Assembly: GCA_011525695.1 (NCBI GenBank)
Contig: WYBX01000052.1
Span: 1-36,986 of the forward strand
DNA from: Verrucomicrobiia bacterium
GTDB taxonomy: Bacteria > Verrucomicrobiota > Verrucomicrobiia > Opitutales > Opitutaceae
Length of the DNA stretch: 36,986 nt
Direction: 5' to 3'
Made by a program: the position numbers and the translations under genes. A model generated the notes under the pieces. That model was not told where the DNA came from and searched no databases. It worked only from the letters and a program-made list of their open reading frames with translations. Positions 9,416 through 19,338 of the stretch are shown one piece after another; position 1 is the first letter of the stretch; each line of letters opens with the position of its first letter.

Positions 9416-12400
9416 ATGTCCAACCGCTATACTCCGCCTCTGTCGAAGGGGAACCGGGTTTGGAACCGATTTGTATCTCGCGACGATTTGGATTTCGGTC
9501 CCGCTTTGGAAATTCATTCCTTCGTGCGCTCCCTGGATTCCCTTTCCTCGTATATTTCCACCCCGGGGCGTCACCGTGGCCACTGCCTCCGGCATTCCGG
9601 ACGATGGCGCAGGGGCGTCGCCGCTGGTATTCTGGCCGCAACGCTTGGAGCAGCCATGGCCGCCGAACGGCCGCCATACCTCGCGCCCGAGGCAGCGCTG
9701 GGCGCGTTCGAGCTGGAGTCGGGCTTGCGGATCGACTTGGTCGCGGCGGAGCCGCTCGTCGTCGATCCCGTGGCCTTCGCGTTCGATGCCGCCGGCCGGC
9801 TTTATATCGCGGAGGGTCGCGGTTACCCCGAGCCGATCGAGTCCCCCACGGCCGGAACCGAGGGACGAGTGGTTCTGCTCGAAGACACGGACGGCGATGG
9901 GCGCTTTGATCGCCGAAAGGAATTTGCCACCGGCTTGGGCTTTCCGAACGGCATCGCCCTGTGGGACGGCGGCGTGTTCGTCACGGATGCGCCCCGCATT
10001 TTGTATTTGAAAGATACGGACGGTGACGGCGTCGCGGATGAGCACACTGTCGTGCTGACCGGATTCGATCTGAGTAAAACGACCCAGTTGCGGGTAAGTC
10101 ATCCGACGCTTGGCTGGGATGGCAGGTTCTATGTCGCGGGTGGCCGTGCCGGCGGCGCGGTGTCCTCCCCGCTGCATCCCGGGCGCCCGCCGACGTCGTA
10201 CTCGTCCTCCGACGGCCGCTTCGATCCGCGGAGTTTCGTCTACGAGGCGGTCGGCGGTCAGGGGCAGTTTGGGTTCACATTCGACGCGTACGGCCGGCGG
10301 TTCACCTCCTCGAACCGCGATCCGCTCCGGCACGTGGTGCTGGAGCCGTGGCATCTCGCGCGCAATCCACACCTCGCGGTGTCCGGGGTCATGCAGGAGG
10401 TGGCGAAGAGCGGGGCCGACGCGAAGGTGTCCCGGATCAGCCAGGCGACCATCACCAGCGACTTCAACCCGAAATACATGAGCAAGCCGCACGCCGGGAC
10501 GTTCACGTCGGCGTGTTCGCCGCTGATCTTCGGTGGAACTGGTCTGTCGGCGGGTCACATGGGCGACGTCTTCATCTGCGAACCTGCGCAAAATCTGGTG
10601 CAGCGGCAGGTGATCCGACCGCACGGCGCGTCGTTCCGCTCGGAGCTGCGGTACGAAGGGCGCGAGTTTCTGGCCTCCCGCGACAGCTGGTTCCGGCCGG
10701 TGTTCGCCGCCGGGGGACCCGATGGCGCGCTCTACATCGCCGATATGCACCGGCGCGAAATCGACCATCCCCAGTATGTGCCGGAAGAAATGCGCGACGT
10801 GCTCGACTTCGGCGGTGGCAAGGGGACGACCGGTCGGATTTATCGCATCGCCCGGGATGGACCGCGGGCGCCGGCGCGAACAGCGGCCGAAACGACGGCC
10901 GGAACCGTGCGCGAACTGGAGTCGCCGGATGCCTGGTGGCGCGAGCGGGCGCGCCGCGTGCTCTGGGAGCGACGCGATCCGGCGGCTGTTCCGCTCCTGG
11001 AAAGCTGCGCGGCGGAGGCAACGCTGCCAGAGTCGCGCGCTGCGGCGCTTTGGGTCTTGCACGGGCTGGAAAAATTATCGACGGAGTTGCTCGTCGCGGC
11101 ATTGCGCGATCCGCACGCCCGCGTGCGGGAACAGGCGGTGCTGATCGCACAAGCATCCGCTTGCGGGCCGGCCCTGCTGCAGCCGCTGCTGAGGCTGGCT
11201 CGCGACCGGGATGCGCGGGTGCGTTTTGTTACGGCACTTCTGCTGGGGGATTGCGACGACTCGCAGGCGGTGAATGCGCTGGCCTCAATCGCGGTCCGTG
11301 ACGGCGAGGATTCGTGGACCCGCGCCGCGGTGTTTAGCGGCATCGGAACCCGGATGGCGGAATTTTCGCCCGCGGTGGCGAAGAGCGACGGGGCTGACAG
11401 CGAAGCCCTTGGGGCGGTCATGGAGGAACTTGGACGCGTGCTGGGCGCAGGCGGAACCGCCGACGGTCGCCGGCAGTTCTTGACCGACCTGCTGGCGGAG
11501 CACGGGGGATTCGAGTGGCGGCTGCCGGCGGTGCTTGGGCTGGCTGAAGGACTCCATGGAAAATTGCGGACGGGAAATGGCGGTGCAAATCCGCTGGCGG
11601 CGCTCCTCGATTCGGCCCCCCCTGCCGCCCGGCAGTCACTGGAGACATTCTTCACCCGCGCAGAGCGAGCCGCGGCCCATGAGACGGCGGCGCCGCGCGT
11701 GCGGACGACGGCGGTGGCGCTGCTGGGCCACACAAACTTTCGGCGGATGGAGCCTCTGCTGGACGGGTTGCTCGATGCCCGGCAGGAGGTGCCGCTCCAA
11801 CTTCAGGCGGTGCGGGCAGTCGAGCGGATGGGCGATCCACGCGGGGCCGAGGTGCTGCTGCAGCCAAACCACTGGTCCCGCTACACACCGCAGGTAAAGG
11901 AGGCGGTGCTCGGCGCGCTGTTCTCGCAGGCCTCGATGATTGAAGTCCTGTTCCGCGCGATTCGGGGCGGAACGATCGCACCGACTGAAATATCGTCGCT
12001 GCGCCGTGGGCAGCTGCTGAAGCACTCGAATCCGGGCGTCCGCAAGGCCGCGGAGTCCATCTTCGCCCATCTGGAATCCGGCGATCGCATGAAGGTGTAC
12101 CGGGAACATCGTGACGTGCTCGCTGCTCCGGCTGATGCGGGCCGCGGCGCCGGCGTGTTCGTCCGCACTTGTTCGGCGTGTCACACCTTCGAGGCGGTGG
12201 GCGGCAAAGTCGGTCCGGATCTCACGGGCATGCGTCACCAGCCGGCGGATGCGCTCCTGCTCCACATCCTGGTGCCGAACTACGAGGTGGCGCCCGACTA
12301 CCAGATGGCGACGCTCACGACCACCGATGGCCGGGCGCTTTCCGGCAGCGTGGCGGCCGAAACCGACACGAGCGTCACCCTGCGCACGCCGGCGGGAACG

Positions 12401-12541
12401 GAGGAAACGGTGCTGCGTTCGGCGATTCGCTCGCTGAGCTCGACCGGCGCCTCGCTCATGCCAGACGGACTCGAGCAGACGATGACCCGGCAAGAGCTGG
12501 CGGATCTCATCGCCTACCTGAAACAGGATGCAGTGCGATGA
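9416..12541 (+). CDS. Exported dehydrogenase-like propeller with HEAT repeats and c-type heme domain
   Basis: Planctomycete/verrucomicrobial three-part protein, up to 1041 residues. First comes a 'membrane-bound dehydrogenase' propeller (about 85-480) with two Asp-rich Ca-binding-like loops (DTDGDGRFDRR, DTDGDGVADE). An Arg/Ala-rich HEAT-like helical region follows (about 490-860). Last is a cytochrome c-like domain with C919-S-A-C-H923 and the family tail (VGPDLTGMRHQPADALL). It most likely oxidises a sugar or alcohol in the periplasm or at the outer membrane and passes electrons to the heme; the substrate is unknown. The start is uncertain. ATG 9416 puts the signal peptide (WRRGVAAGILAATLGAAMAA) about 70 residues in, which is unusual; GTG 9524 is an alternative. 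It is first in unit B, followed after 130 bp by the ceramidase-like gene. Confidence 0.88.
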   Translation: MSNRYTPPLSKGNRVWNRFVSRDDLDFGPALEIHSFVRSLDSLSSYISTPGRHRGHCLRHSGRWRRGVAAGILAATLGAAMAAERPPYLAPEAALGAFELESGLRIDLVAAEPLVVDPVAFAFDAAGRLYIAEGRGYPEPIESPTAGTEGRVVLLEDTDGDGRFDRRKEFATGLGFPNGIALWDGGVFVTDAPRILYLKDTDGDGVADEHTVVLTGFDLSKTTQLRVSHPTLGWDGRFYVAGGRAGGAVSSPLHPGRPPTSYSSSDGRFDPRSFVYEAVGGQGQFGFTFDAYGRRFTSSNRDPLRHVVLEPWHLARNPHLAVSGVMQEVAKSGADAKVSRISQATITSDFNPKYMSKPHAGTFTSACSPLIFGGTGLSAGHMGDVFICEPAQNLVQRQVIRPHGASFRSELRYEGREFLASRDSWFRPVFAAGGPDGALYIADMHRREIDHPQYVPEEMRDVLDFGGGKGTTGRIYRIARDGPRAPARTAAETTAGTVRELESPDAWWRERARRVLWERRDPAAVPLLESCAAEATLPESRAAALWVLHGLEKLSTELLVAALRDPHARVREQAVLIAQASACGPALLQPLLRLARDRDARVRFVTALLLGDCDDSQAVNALASIAVRDGEDSWTRAAVFSGIGTRMAEFSPAVAKSDGADSEALGAVMEELGRVLGAGGTADGRRQFLTDLLAEHGGFEWRLPAVLGLAEGLHGKLRTGNGGANPLAALLDSAPPAARQSLETFFTRAERAAAHETAAPRVRTTAVALLGHTNFRRMEPLLDGLLDARQEVPLQLQAVRAVERMGDPRGAEVLLQPNHWSRYTPQVKEAVLGALFSQASMIEVLFRAIRGGTIAPTEISSLRRGQLLKHSNPGVRKAAESIFAHLESGDRMKVYREHRDVLAAPADAGRGAGVFVRTCSACHTFEAVGGKVGPDLTGMRHQPADALLLHILVPNYEVAPDYQMATLTTTDGRALSGSVAAETDTSVTLRTPAGTEETVLRSAIRSLSSTGASLMPDGLEQTMTRQELADLIAYLKQDAVR

Positions 12542-12671
12542 CAACGCGCCCAATGCTCGCTGGCCGTTGCGAAGCCAAGGAATTCTCTCCAACCCTGGTC
12601 CACGCGGACGAACGCCAATCCAAGCAGCGAAGACTTGCGCTGATGTGCGGCTCCCGAACTGGTTCGACAAA

Positions 12672-14234
12672 ATGCACACCGGAAAACAACGCTTCCAATC
12701 CGTGAGCCACGCCTACCGCCGATTCCACGCATTCCAATCTGTCGAACCGGTGAAGTCCGTGACGCGAAGCCATTGGAAGCACGCCTTCGGCTGGGTGGCG
12801 GCGGCTCTGATGCTGCTCGCGAGCAGTGGCGGCTCTTTCGCGGCGGAGGCGCGAGTGCTCCGCGCCGGTGCAGCCACCAGCAACATCACCCCGGCGTTGG
12901 GCGTGTCGCTCGACGGCGTTATTTCGCAGAACGGCCCGGCGCTGCACGTGCGCGATGAATTGCACGCCCGCTGCCTCGTGCTGGACGACGGCACGGAACG
13001 GATCGCTCTGGTGGTTTGCGACAGCACCATGATGGCCGGCTTCGTGATCGAGGAGGCGAAGAAAATCATTCAGGAGCAATCCGGACTCCCGCCGGATCGC
13101 GTGCTTGTCTCGGCCACCCACGCCCACAGCATGCCGCGGGCGATCCGCATCACCGAGGAGCCGGAGGATCTGGAATACCTGCGATTCCTTGCGCGGCGGA
13201 TTGCCGACGGAGTGCAGCGGGCGGTCAACAACCTGGCGCCGGCGAAAATCGGCTGGGGTCGCGGGGCGAAACCGGAGTTCGTTCACAACCGCCGCTGGTT
13301 CGTCGAGCCCTCCGAACTCGGCGCGAACCCATTCGGTGAGGCCGGAGAAGTGGTGAAAATGAATCCCGGCAGAAAGGCCAGGCTGCTGCGACCTGCCGGG
13401 CCGGTCGATCCCGAGGTGTTCGTCCTTTCTGTCCAGCATGCGGACGGACGACCGCTCGCTTTGCTGGCGAATTATGGGTTGCACTACGTTGGCGGCATTC
13501 CCCGCGGCGTCGTCAGCGCCGACTATTTTGGCGTGTTCGCGGATCGCATTCAGCAACTCCTGAAGGCGGACCGGCAGGAACCGGCGTTCGTCGGTATTAT
13601 GGCGAATGGCACCAGCGGCGATGTCAATGCAATCGACCTCACGGCCCCCGCGCAGTCCCACCCGCCCTATGAGGAGATGACGCTGATCGCACATGCGGTC
13701 GCCGACGAGGTGTTCCGGGTATATGACCGAATCGAGCACCGATCCGACCTGACGCTTGCGATGCGCGAGATAACGCTGCCACTTCGCGTGCGCAAACCCG
13801 ATGCGGCCCGTCTCGCTTGGGCAAAACCGCTGCATGCCAGCGGGCAGGCCAAGTTTGCCGCCGGGCGGCCGTTGACCCAACCCGAGGTCTACGCGCGCGA
13901 GGCGATGTACCTGAAGGACTATCCGCACGTGACTCCCGTGAAGATTCAGGCGATCCGCATCGGCGACCTCGCGATTGGGGCGGCACCGAGCGAGATTTTC
14001 GCGGAGACGGGCCTGGCGATCAAGGCGGCGAGTCCGTTCAAGGCGACGTTCGTCATCACCCTGGCCAATGGCTTTTACGGGTATCTGCCCACACCGCAGC
14101 AGCACAAGTGGGGCGGCTATGAAACTTGGGACGCGCGGTCGAGCTGCCTGGAGATCGAAGCCGAGCCGAAAATTCGAGCCACGATGCTCGAACTGTTGGA
14201 TCAACTCGCAGCCAAACATCGGATGTCACAATGA
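12672..14234 (+). CDS. Neutral/alkaline ceramidase-like hydrolase
   Basis: Exported protein of up to 520 residues, similar to the N-terminal domain of neutral/alkaline non-lysosomal ceramidases. Visible motifs are GAATSNITPALG at the start of the domain, LVSATHAHSMP (the histidine zinc-site region), LLANYGLHYVGG, and NGTSGDVNAID, corresponding to the catalytic-serine loop (GTSGD). Bacterial members of this family are abundant in Verrucomicrobiota and Planctomycetota; most are uncharacterised, and true ceramidase activity is not implied. The frame is open back to 12528. I chose ATG 12672, but GTG 12750 or 12759 would place the signal peptide (FGWVAAALMLLASSGGSFAA) nearer the N-terminus. The C-terminal immunoglobulin-like domain of classic ceramidases appears absent. 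Its stop overlaps the following sulfatase start (ATGA), indicating coupled translation and a shared pathway. Confidence 0.87.
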   Translation: MHTGKQRFQSVSHAYRRFHAFQSVEPVKSVTRSHWKHAFGWVAAALMLLASSGGSFAAEARVLRAGAATSNITPALGVSLDGVISQNGPALHVRDELHARCLVLDDGTERIALVVCDSTMMAGFVIEEAKKIIQEQSGLPPDRVLVSATHAHSMPRAIRITEEPEDLEYLRFLARRIADGVQRAVNNLAPAKIGWGRGAKPEFVHNRRWFVEPSELGANPFGEAGEVVKMNPGRKARLLRPAGPVDPEVFVLSVQHADGRPLALLANYGLHYVGGIPRGVVSADYFGVFADRIQQLLKADRQEPAFVGIMANGTSGDVNAIDLTAPAQSHPPYEEMTLIAHAVADEVFRVYDRIEHRSDLTLAMREITLPLRVRKPDAARLAWAKPLHASGQAKFAAGRPLTQPEVYAREAMYLKDYPHVTPVKIQAIRIGDLAIGAAPSEIFAETGLAIKAASPFKATFVITLANGFYGYLPTPQQHKWGGYETWDARSSCLEIEAEPKIRATMLELLDQLAAKHRMSQ

Positions 14235-15640
14235 AACACGTTCTCTTCCTGCTTCTGATTACTGCCGTTCCGGCGCTCCTGCCGGCGGCTACCAATGATT
14301 CACTGCGGCCGAACGTCGTGGTTGTGTTGATGGATGATCACCGTTGGGACGATCTCGGCTGCACGGGCCATCCCTTCGTCAAAACGCCGCACATCGACCG
14401 GATTGCCCGGGAAGGGGCGCGATTTGCCAGCGCCTTCGTGACGACACCGCTCTGTTCGCCGAGTCGGGCTGGATTTCTCACGGGTCAATACGCGCAACGC
14501 ACCGGAATCACAGACAACATCGCACGAAACCAGCGCAGCCATGAACTCAGGACGTTTCCTCGAATGCTCCACGGCGCCGGTTACGCGACTGGCTTTGTCG
14601 GGAAGTGGCACATGGGCACCGACGATTCGCCGCGACCGGGATTCGATTATTGGGTAAGCGTTCAGGGCCAGGGCGACTACTTCGATCCCCGGCTCAACAT
14701 CAATGGCCAGACAACCGCGGCCCATGGTTACGTGACCGATATTTTCACGGATCACGCGATCGCGTTTCTGAAACAAAATCACGGGAAGCCGTTCTGCCTG
14801 TGGCTTGCGCACAAGGCAGTTCATCCGGATGCCCGGCAGAATGCAGACGGGTCGGTCGATCAGAACTCGGTCGCGAAGAATTTTTTCCCTGCGGAAAGGC
14901 ATAAGCGATTATATGCCGGACTTACCCCGCCGCGGCGCCCCAACTTTGGCGCGCCAAAGAACAAGCCAGCCCTCGAGCGCGCCGTTGGGAACCTGCCGCC
15001 TCTGAGCCGTGAAACCGGCACCGACGACGAAACCATCCTCAACCGGTTGCGAATGCTGGCGGCCGTCGATGAAGGTCTCGGGCGCCTGCTGCGTCAGCTC
15101 GAGGAGTCAGGGCAGCTCGACCGAACGTTTTTCGTCTTCACCAGCGACGAGGGTTACTTCTACGGGGAGCATGGACTGAGCGTGGAGCGACGGCTGGCAT
15201 ACGAGGAGTCGATTCGGATCCCGCTGCTGATTCGCTACCCCGCGCTGATAAAGGCGGGAACGGTCGTCGATGCGATGGTCCTGAATCTCGACCTGGCGCC
15301 GACGATCCTGGAACTCGCCGGGGTGCGCGTGCCGGCAGACGTGCATGGCAGATCGCTCCTGCCGCTGCTTTCCGGTCGCGAGTCCGCGCTGCACGACAAC
15401 TTCCTGATCGAATATTTCAGCGATACCGTGTTTCCGCGGGTGCATCGGATGGGCTACAAAGCGGTGCGATCCGACCGCTGGAAGTATATCCACTATCTGG
15501 AGATTCAGGACGCGGATGAGCTCTACGATCTTCAACGCGATCCCTATGAGTTGCACAATCTCGTCCGCGAGCCGCGCGCGGCGGTGGGCCTCGATCGTAT
15601 GCGTGCGGAGTTGGCCAAGCTGCAGGCATCGATTCGATGA
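14231..15640 (+). CDS. Sulfatase (S1 family, formylglycine-dependent)
   Basis: 469 residues, type I sulfatase that removes sulfate esters outside the cytoplasm. It has a signal peptide (VLFLLLITAVPALLPAA), metal-binding DD at residues 35-36 (VVLMDDHRWDD), and C75-S-P-S-R79, the core signature in which Cys becomes formylglycine; a maturase must be encoded elsewhere. GFVGKWHMG supplies the conserved Lys/His pair. The second metal motif reads TSDEGYFYGEHG, with Glu where DN or DH is commoner; worth noting but seen in related sequences. ATG 14231 is preferred over the longer frame because it overlaps the preceding stop (ATGA) and is followed at once by the signal peptide. It is last in unit B. 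Ceramidase-like plus sulfatase suggests a sulfated amide- or lipid-linked substrate (inference). Confidence 0.92.
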   Translation: MKHVLFLLLITAVPALLPAATNDSLRPNVVVVLMDDHRWDDLGCTGHPFVKTPHIDRIAREGARFASAFVTTPLCSPSRAGFLTGQYAQRTGITDNIARNQRSHELRTFPRMLHGAGYATGFVGKWHMGTDDSPRPGFDYWVSVQGQGDYFDPRLNINGQTTAAHGYVTDIFTDHAIAFLKQNHGKPFCLWLAHKAVHPDARQNADGSVDQNSVAKNFFPAERHKRLYAGLTPPRRPNFGAPKNKPALERAVGNLPPLSRETGTDDETILNRLRMLAAVDEGLGRLLRQLEESGQLDRTFFVFTSDEGYFYGEHGLSVERRLAYEESIRIPLLIRYPALIKAGTVVDAMVLNLDLAPTILELAGVRVPADVHGRSLLPLLSGRESALHDNFLIEYFSDTVFPRVHRMGYKAVRSDRWKYIHYLEIQDADELYDLQRDPYELHNLVREPRAAVGLDRMRAELAKLQASIR

Positions 15641-15717
15641 GGCGATCAGGGACAGTCACCCGACCTGAAGACCGCGGAAGTGGACCCGCTTCGCCTGCCC
15701 GGAATCCGGAGCCGTGC

Positions 15718-15731
15718 CCGTAGGCCTACGG
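15718..15731. promoter_or_regulatory. Perfect 14-bp palindrome
   Basis: CCGTAGGCCTACGG is its own reverse complement. It lies 46 bp upstream of promoter copy C and 77 bp after the sulfatase stop. It could be an operator for a dimeric regulator. Copies A and B lack it, so it would act only on unit C; chance is possible. Confidence 0.3.
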
Positions 15732-15777
15732 ACATGATCCTGCACGCGGATGGCCTCCTGCGCGGACGAATCGTCGA

Positions 15778-15835
15778 AAAAGTATCAGTATACAACCGAA
15801 ACGATGTAGATCAGTGCTGCGCGTTCCAATACAGT
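15778..15835 (+). promoter_or_regulatory. Shared promoter element, copy C
   Basis: The 32-nt element lies at 15778-15809 (AAAAGTATCA ... GATGTAG) and a -10-like TACAGT follows after 20 nt at 15830-15835. The leader to the ATG at 15925 is about 83 nt. The spacing is identical to copies A and B. It drives the TBDT, propeller-like and DUF4838 genes of unit C. Confidence 0.75.
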
Positions 15836-15924
15836 CCGACCGTCGTCAGTTTCCTCCATGAGTCGCAGCTGGTGCGAAATCTGCGATTCCGCGACCCTTT
15901 CCAATAATTCACCCCCGCCCCATC

Positions 15925-18900
15925 ATGATGCCGAATAACCTTCTCAGTCGGCGGTCCTCAGCGAGCATGCATGCCTGTTGGATGCTTCTGCTGGCGACGC
16001 CCCAGTTTGCCCAGACCGTGCCTTCCCGCGCGCCCGACTCTGCGACGTTGGCGAGATACGACCGCGACCGAAACGGTGTCCTCGATTCCGGGGAGTTGGC
16101 GAGGATGGAGGCCGACCAAAGTCGGGCGGCAACGGCGGCGAGCAATCGTTCTGCTGAAGCGCAAAAGACCTCGGGCGAGACTCTGTTGATGTCGCCGTTC
16201 GAGGTGACCGAGCAAAACCGCGGATACTATGGTTCCAACGCGATGTCCGGCACCCGGCTGAATACCGCCATCGAAGACATCGCTGCGAGCGTGACGGTGG
16301 TGACCAAGGAGCAAATGGCCGACTTCGCCGCCCTCGATATCAACGATATCTTTCTCTACGAGGCCGGGACCGAGGGAAGCGGAACCTACACCGATGTCAG
16401 CGCGAACGGTGACGGCGTGCCCATCGACAACACCCAGCTCAATCCGAACAACGCCAACCGCATCCGTGGCCTCAGTTCGGCGAATTTGTCTTTCGGCAAT
16501 TTTCAGGTCACGGGAAAAGTGCCCGTGGATCCGCTCAGTCTGGAGGCGGTCGAAATCAATCGGGGTCCCAACTCCAGTGTGTTCGGCCTCGGCAATGCCG
16601 GCGGCACGGTGAATCTCCAACCTGCGACCGCGAATCTTAAACGCAATCGCTCGCAACTCGCCGTCCGGTTCGACAGCTTCGACGGCAACCGCACGAGCCT
16701 CGATCTGAACCGCGTGCTCAGGAATGGCGTTCTGGCGGTGCGCGGGCAGGCCGTGTATCAGCACGATGGTTTCAACCTCAAGCCGTCAGGCACGGACACG
16801 GTGCGCTTGAATGGCATGGTGAAGATCCAGCCGTTCAAATATACCACGATCAGCGCATCCCACTCGTCTTACCGAATGCACGGAAACCGGCCGAACACCA
16901 CCACGCCGCTCGATGGTATCAGCCTGTGGGAAGCGTCGGGGCGGCCGACTTTCGATCCGCCGACCGCCACCATCCACATCAACGGCACGTCGCTTCCGAA
17001 CCGGACCGTCAGCACCTTGCCCGACTATTTCGCCGGTTCGAACTCGCTTCGAGAACTCTCCAGTTTCGCGATCGATCGGAACGGGCAAATCTCGGCCTAC
17101 ATGCCGATGCAGGCCACCAGCAGCACGACCGACCCTGTGGCGAGCAGGCAGCAGGTTTACTTCGTCATCACCTCGCCCGAATCCCTGAGGACGACCCAGC
17201 CGCTGTGGGCGAGCAACCCGGTGATCCGTGACAAGGCCATTTACGATTGGTCCTCGATCAATTTGGCCGCGCCCAACCGCCTGGATCACAAGACGAATAT
17301 TTCGTATGCGACGCTGGACCAAATCTTTTTTCAGACTCCCCGCCATATGTTGGCCGCGCAAGCCGGTTTCTACCGGGAAGACGGCAATCAATATAACTAC
17401 AACGTAATCGGCAGGGCCGGGTCCTCGGGGCGTATCGCCTACCTGTCCATGGACGTGAACGAGCGGCTAATCAACGGCCAGCCCAATCCGAACTTCATGC
17501 GACCATTTTTGGGGGTCAACGCTCCACAGGCCGACCGGCAGATTCAGCGCTGGCAGACGGGCCGGGCGCAGATTGCCTACCGGCTCGACCTGCGCGAGGA
17601 AAAGACCGCGTGGCGCTGGCTTGGGATGTTTCAAACCACGGGATACTACGAATATTCCGACCGCGTGTCGCGTCAGATCGCCTATCGCGACGTCATCGTG
17701 GACGACCATTCCTGGACGTTGTCGAATATCGCCCGCGGTTCCACCAACCCGGCCCAGGGAGGAGTAGGCAATTCCAATATCTACCGCCATTTTCTCCGTT
17801 ATTATGTCGGCGACAATGGCCCGCGGGTTGATTACGCGCCCGGGTCCTTTGCCTATGGCGTGTATCCGTATACATGGGGCAACGGACTCACCGGAGCGTT
17901 CCGGAACGAAATGGTTGAGCTCGGCCAGAGCTTTGGAGTCGACGGTACCGCAGCCAACGCCAATACGCATCAGATTCTCAAGACTTCCGGTGTCGTGCTG
18001 CAAAACTATCTCTGGCGCGACCGCATAATCACGACCGTCGGCACGCGCCGCGACGAAAACTACAACAAGTACGGCATCACCCCGACTTGGAACGAGGATG
18101 GGACACTCAACATGAGTTCCTTCAATGCCTGGTCGCCGGCCGACTGGAATGTCAACAAGGGCACGACGAATACCGCCGGGATTGTGGTGAAACTGCGTCC
18201 GTGGATGAGCTGGCTGGCCCTCCACGCGAATGTGTCCAGCAGCTTCGTGCCGGCGGCGGCGAAGATGAGCGTCTACGAGCAACCGCTGCCGGACCCGACG
18301 GGCAAGGGCGAGGACTACGGGTTCACGCTGAATCTCTTCCAGTCAAAACTCCTCGTGCGCGTGAACCGTTATGACACTCTACAGAATAATGCGCGGGCAG
18401 GGCTGACCGCGGCAGCGCGGGTGCGAGCCATGGATTTCGATTTTGCCAGCGTGTCGACCAACAGGGGGAACTGGCTAAACTATCAAGTGGAGCAGTGGCT
18501 GACCGAAGCCGCGGAGGCGAGAGGTCAGACCCTCACCCCGCAGCAGCTCATTCAGCAGCAGGCTGAGGTCATGAAAATCGATCCAAAATACCTCGAGCAT
18601 TCCTTTCCCAATAATGTCATCGACGAGACGGGAAACAAACGGGCGCGAGGCACCGAAATCGAACTCAATTACATTCCCACGCCGTACTGGACGTTGAAGC
18701 TGAATCTGGCGCAGCAGGAGTCGATCTCCACAAATCTCTCGCCCAACGTGAAAGCATGGATTGCGGAACGTCTGCCGATCTGGAAATCGATCGTCGATCC
18801 CCGGACGGGCGAACTTTGGTATAACACCCGCTACGAGGGAGCGTCGGTATCCGCCGGCGAATTTCTTGCCGCCACCGTGCTCACCCCGATGGGGGTCGAC

Positions 18901-19325
18901 ACGGCGCTCGAAGGGAAGAGCAACCCGCAGATCCGCGAGTATAACGTGAAAGGCCTCACGAGCTTTCGGCTCGCGGGGATCACGGACCATAAATTCTCAA
19001 ACGCTTTACGGTCGGCGGTGCACTGCGATGGGAAAGCGCCGGCGCCATCGGCTACTATGGCGTCCAGCAACCGCCGGCCATCGTCACGGATCTGGATCCG
19101 AGCAAGCCGATCTACAGCCGCCCCAATCTCTACGCTGACGCGTTCGTGTCCTACCGCACGCGCCTATTCCGCGACAAGATTGCCGCCACGTTTCAGTTGA
19201 ATGGCCGCAATCTGCAGGAGAGTGGCCGGCTGCAGGCGACTAACGCCTACCCCGATGGGACACCGTGGACCTTCCGCATCGTCGATCCACGCCAGTTTAT
19301 CCTGACAGCAACGTTCGAACTTTAA
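15925..19325 (+). pseudogene. TonB-dependent receptor with EF-hand, one-base frameshift (unit C)
   Basis: Receptor of the same class as that at 1168-4230. After the signal peptide there is a canonical EF-hand calcium loop at residues 46-57 (DRDRNGVLDSGE), then SPFEV (90-94), then the plug (GYYGSNAMSGTRLNTAIEDI ... VEINRGPNSSVFGLGNAGGT) and a long barrel. The frame in use ends at 19200 with a nonsense tail. From about 19003 another frame continues as the expected C-terminus: RFTVGGALRWESAGAIGYYG ... FRIVDPRQFILTATFEL, stop 19323-19325. The break lies at 18995-18999, where HKFSN should read HKFLKR; one C seems lost from TTCCTC. Either a real recent mutation or a sequencing/assembly error; the rest of the gene shows no decay. 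The downstream gene starts 13 bp after the restored stop, consistent with an operon. Confidence 0.85.
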
Positions 19326-19338
19326 CCGCTTATTCAAC

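Noticed and set aside
9362..11062. Minus-strand open frame of 566 codons opposite the heme-dehydrogenase gene
   Set aside because: Composition (Arg/His/Pro-rich, no motif) fits an antisense shadow of a GC-rich gene; the plus frame has clear domains.
12507..14219. Minus-strand open frame of 570 codons opposite the ceramidase-like gene
   Set aside because: Shadow frame in high-GC codons; no family motif or signal peptide.
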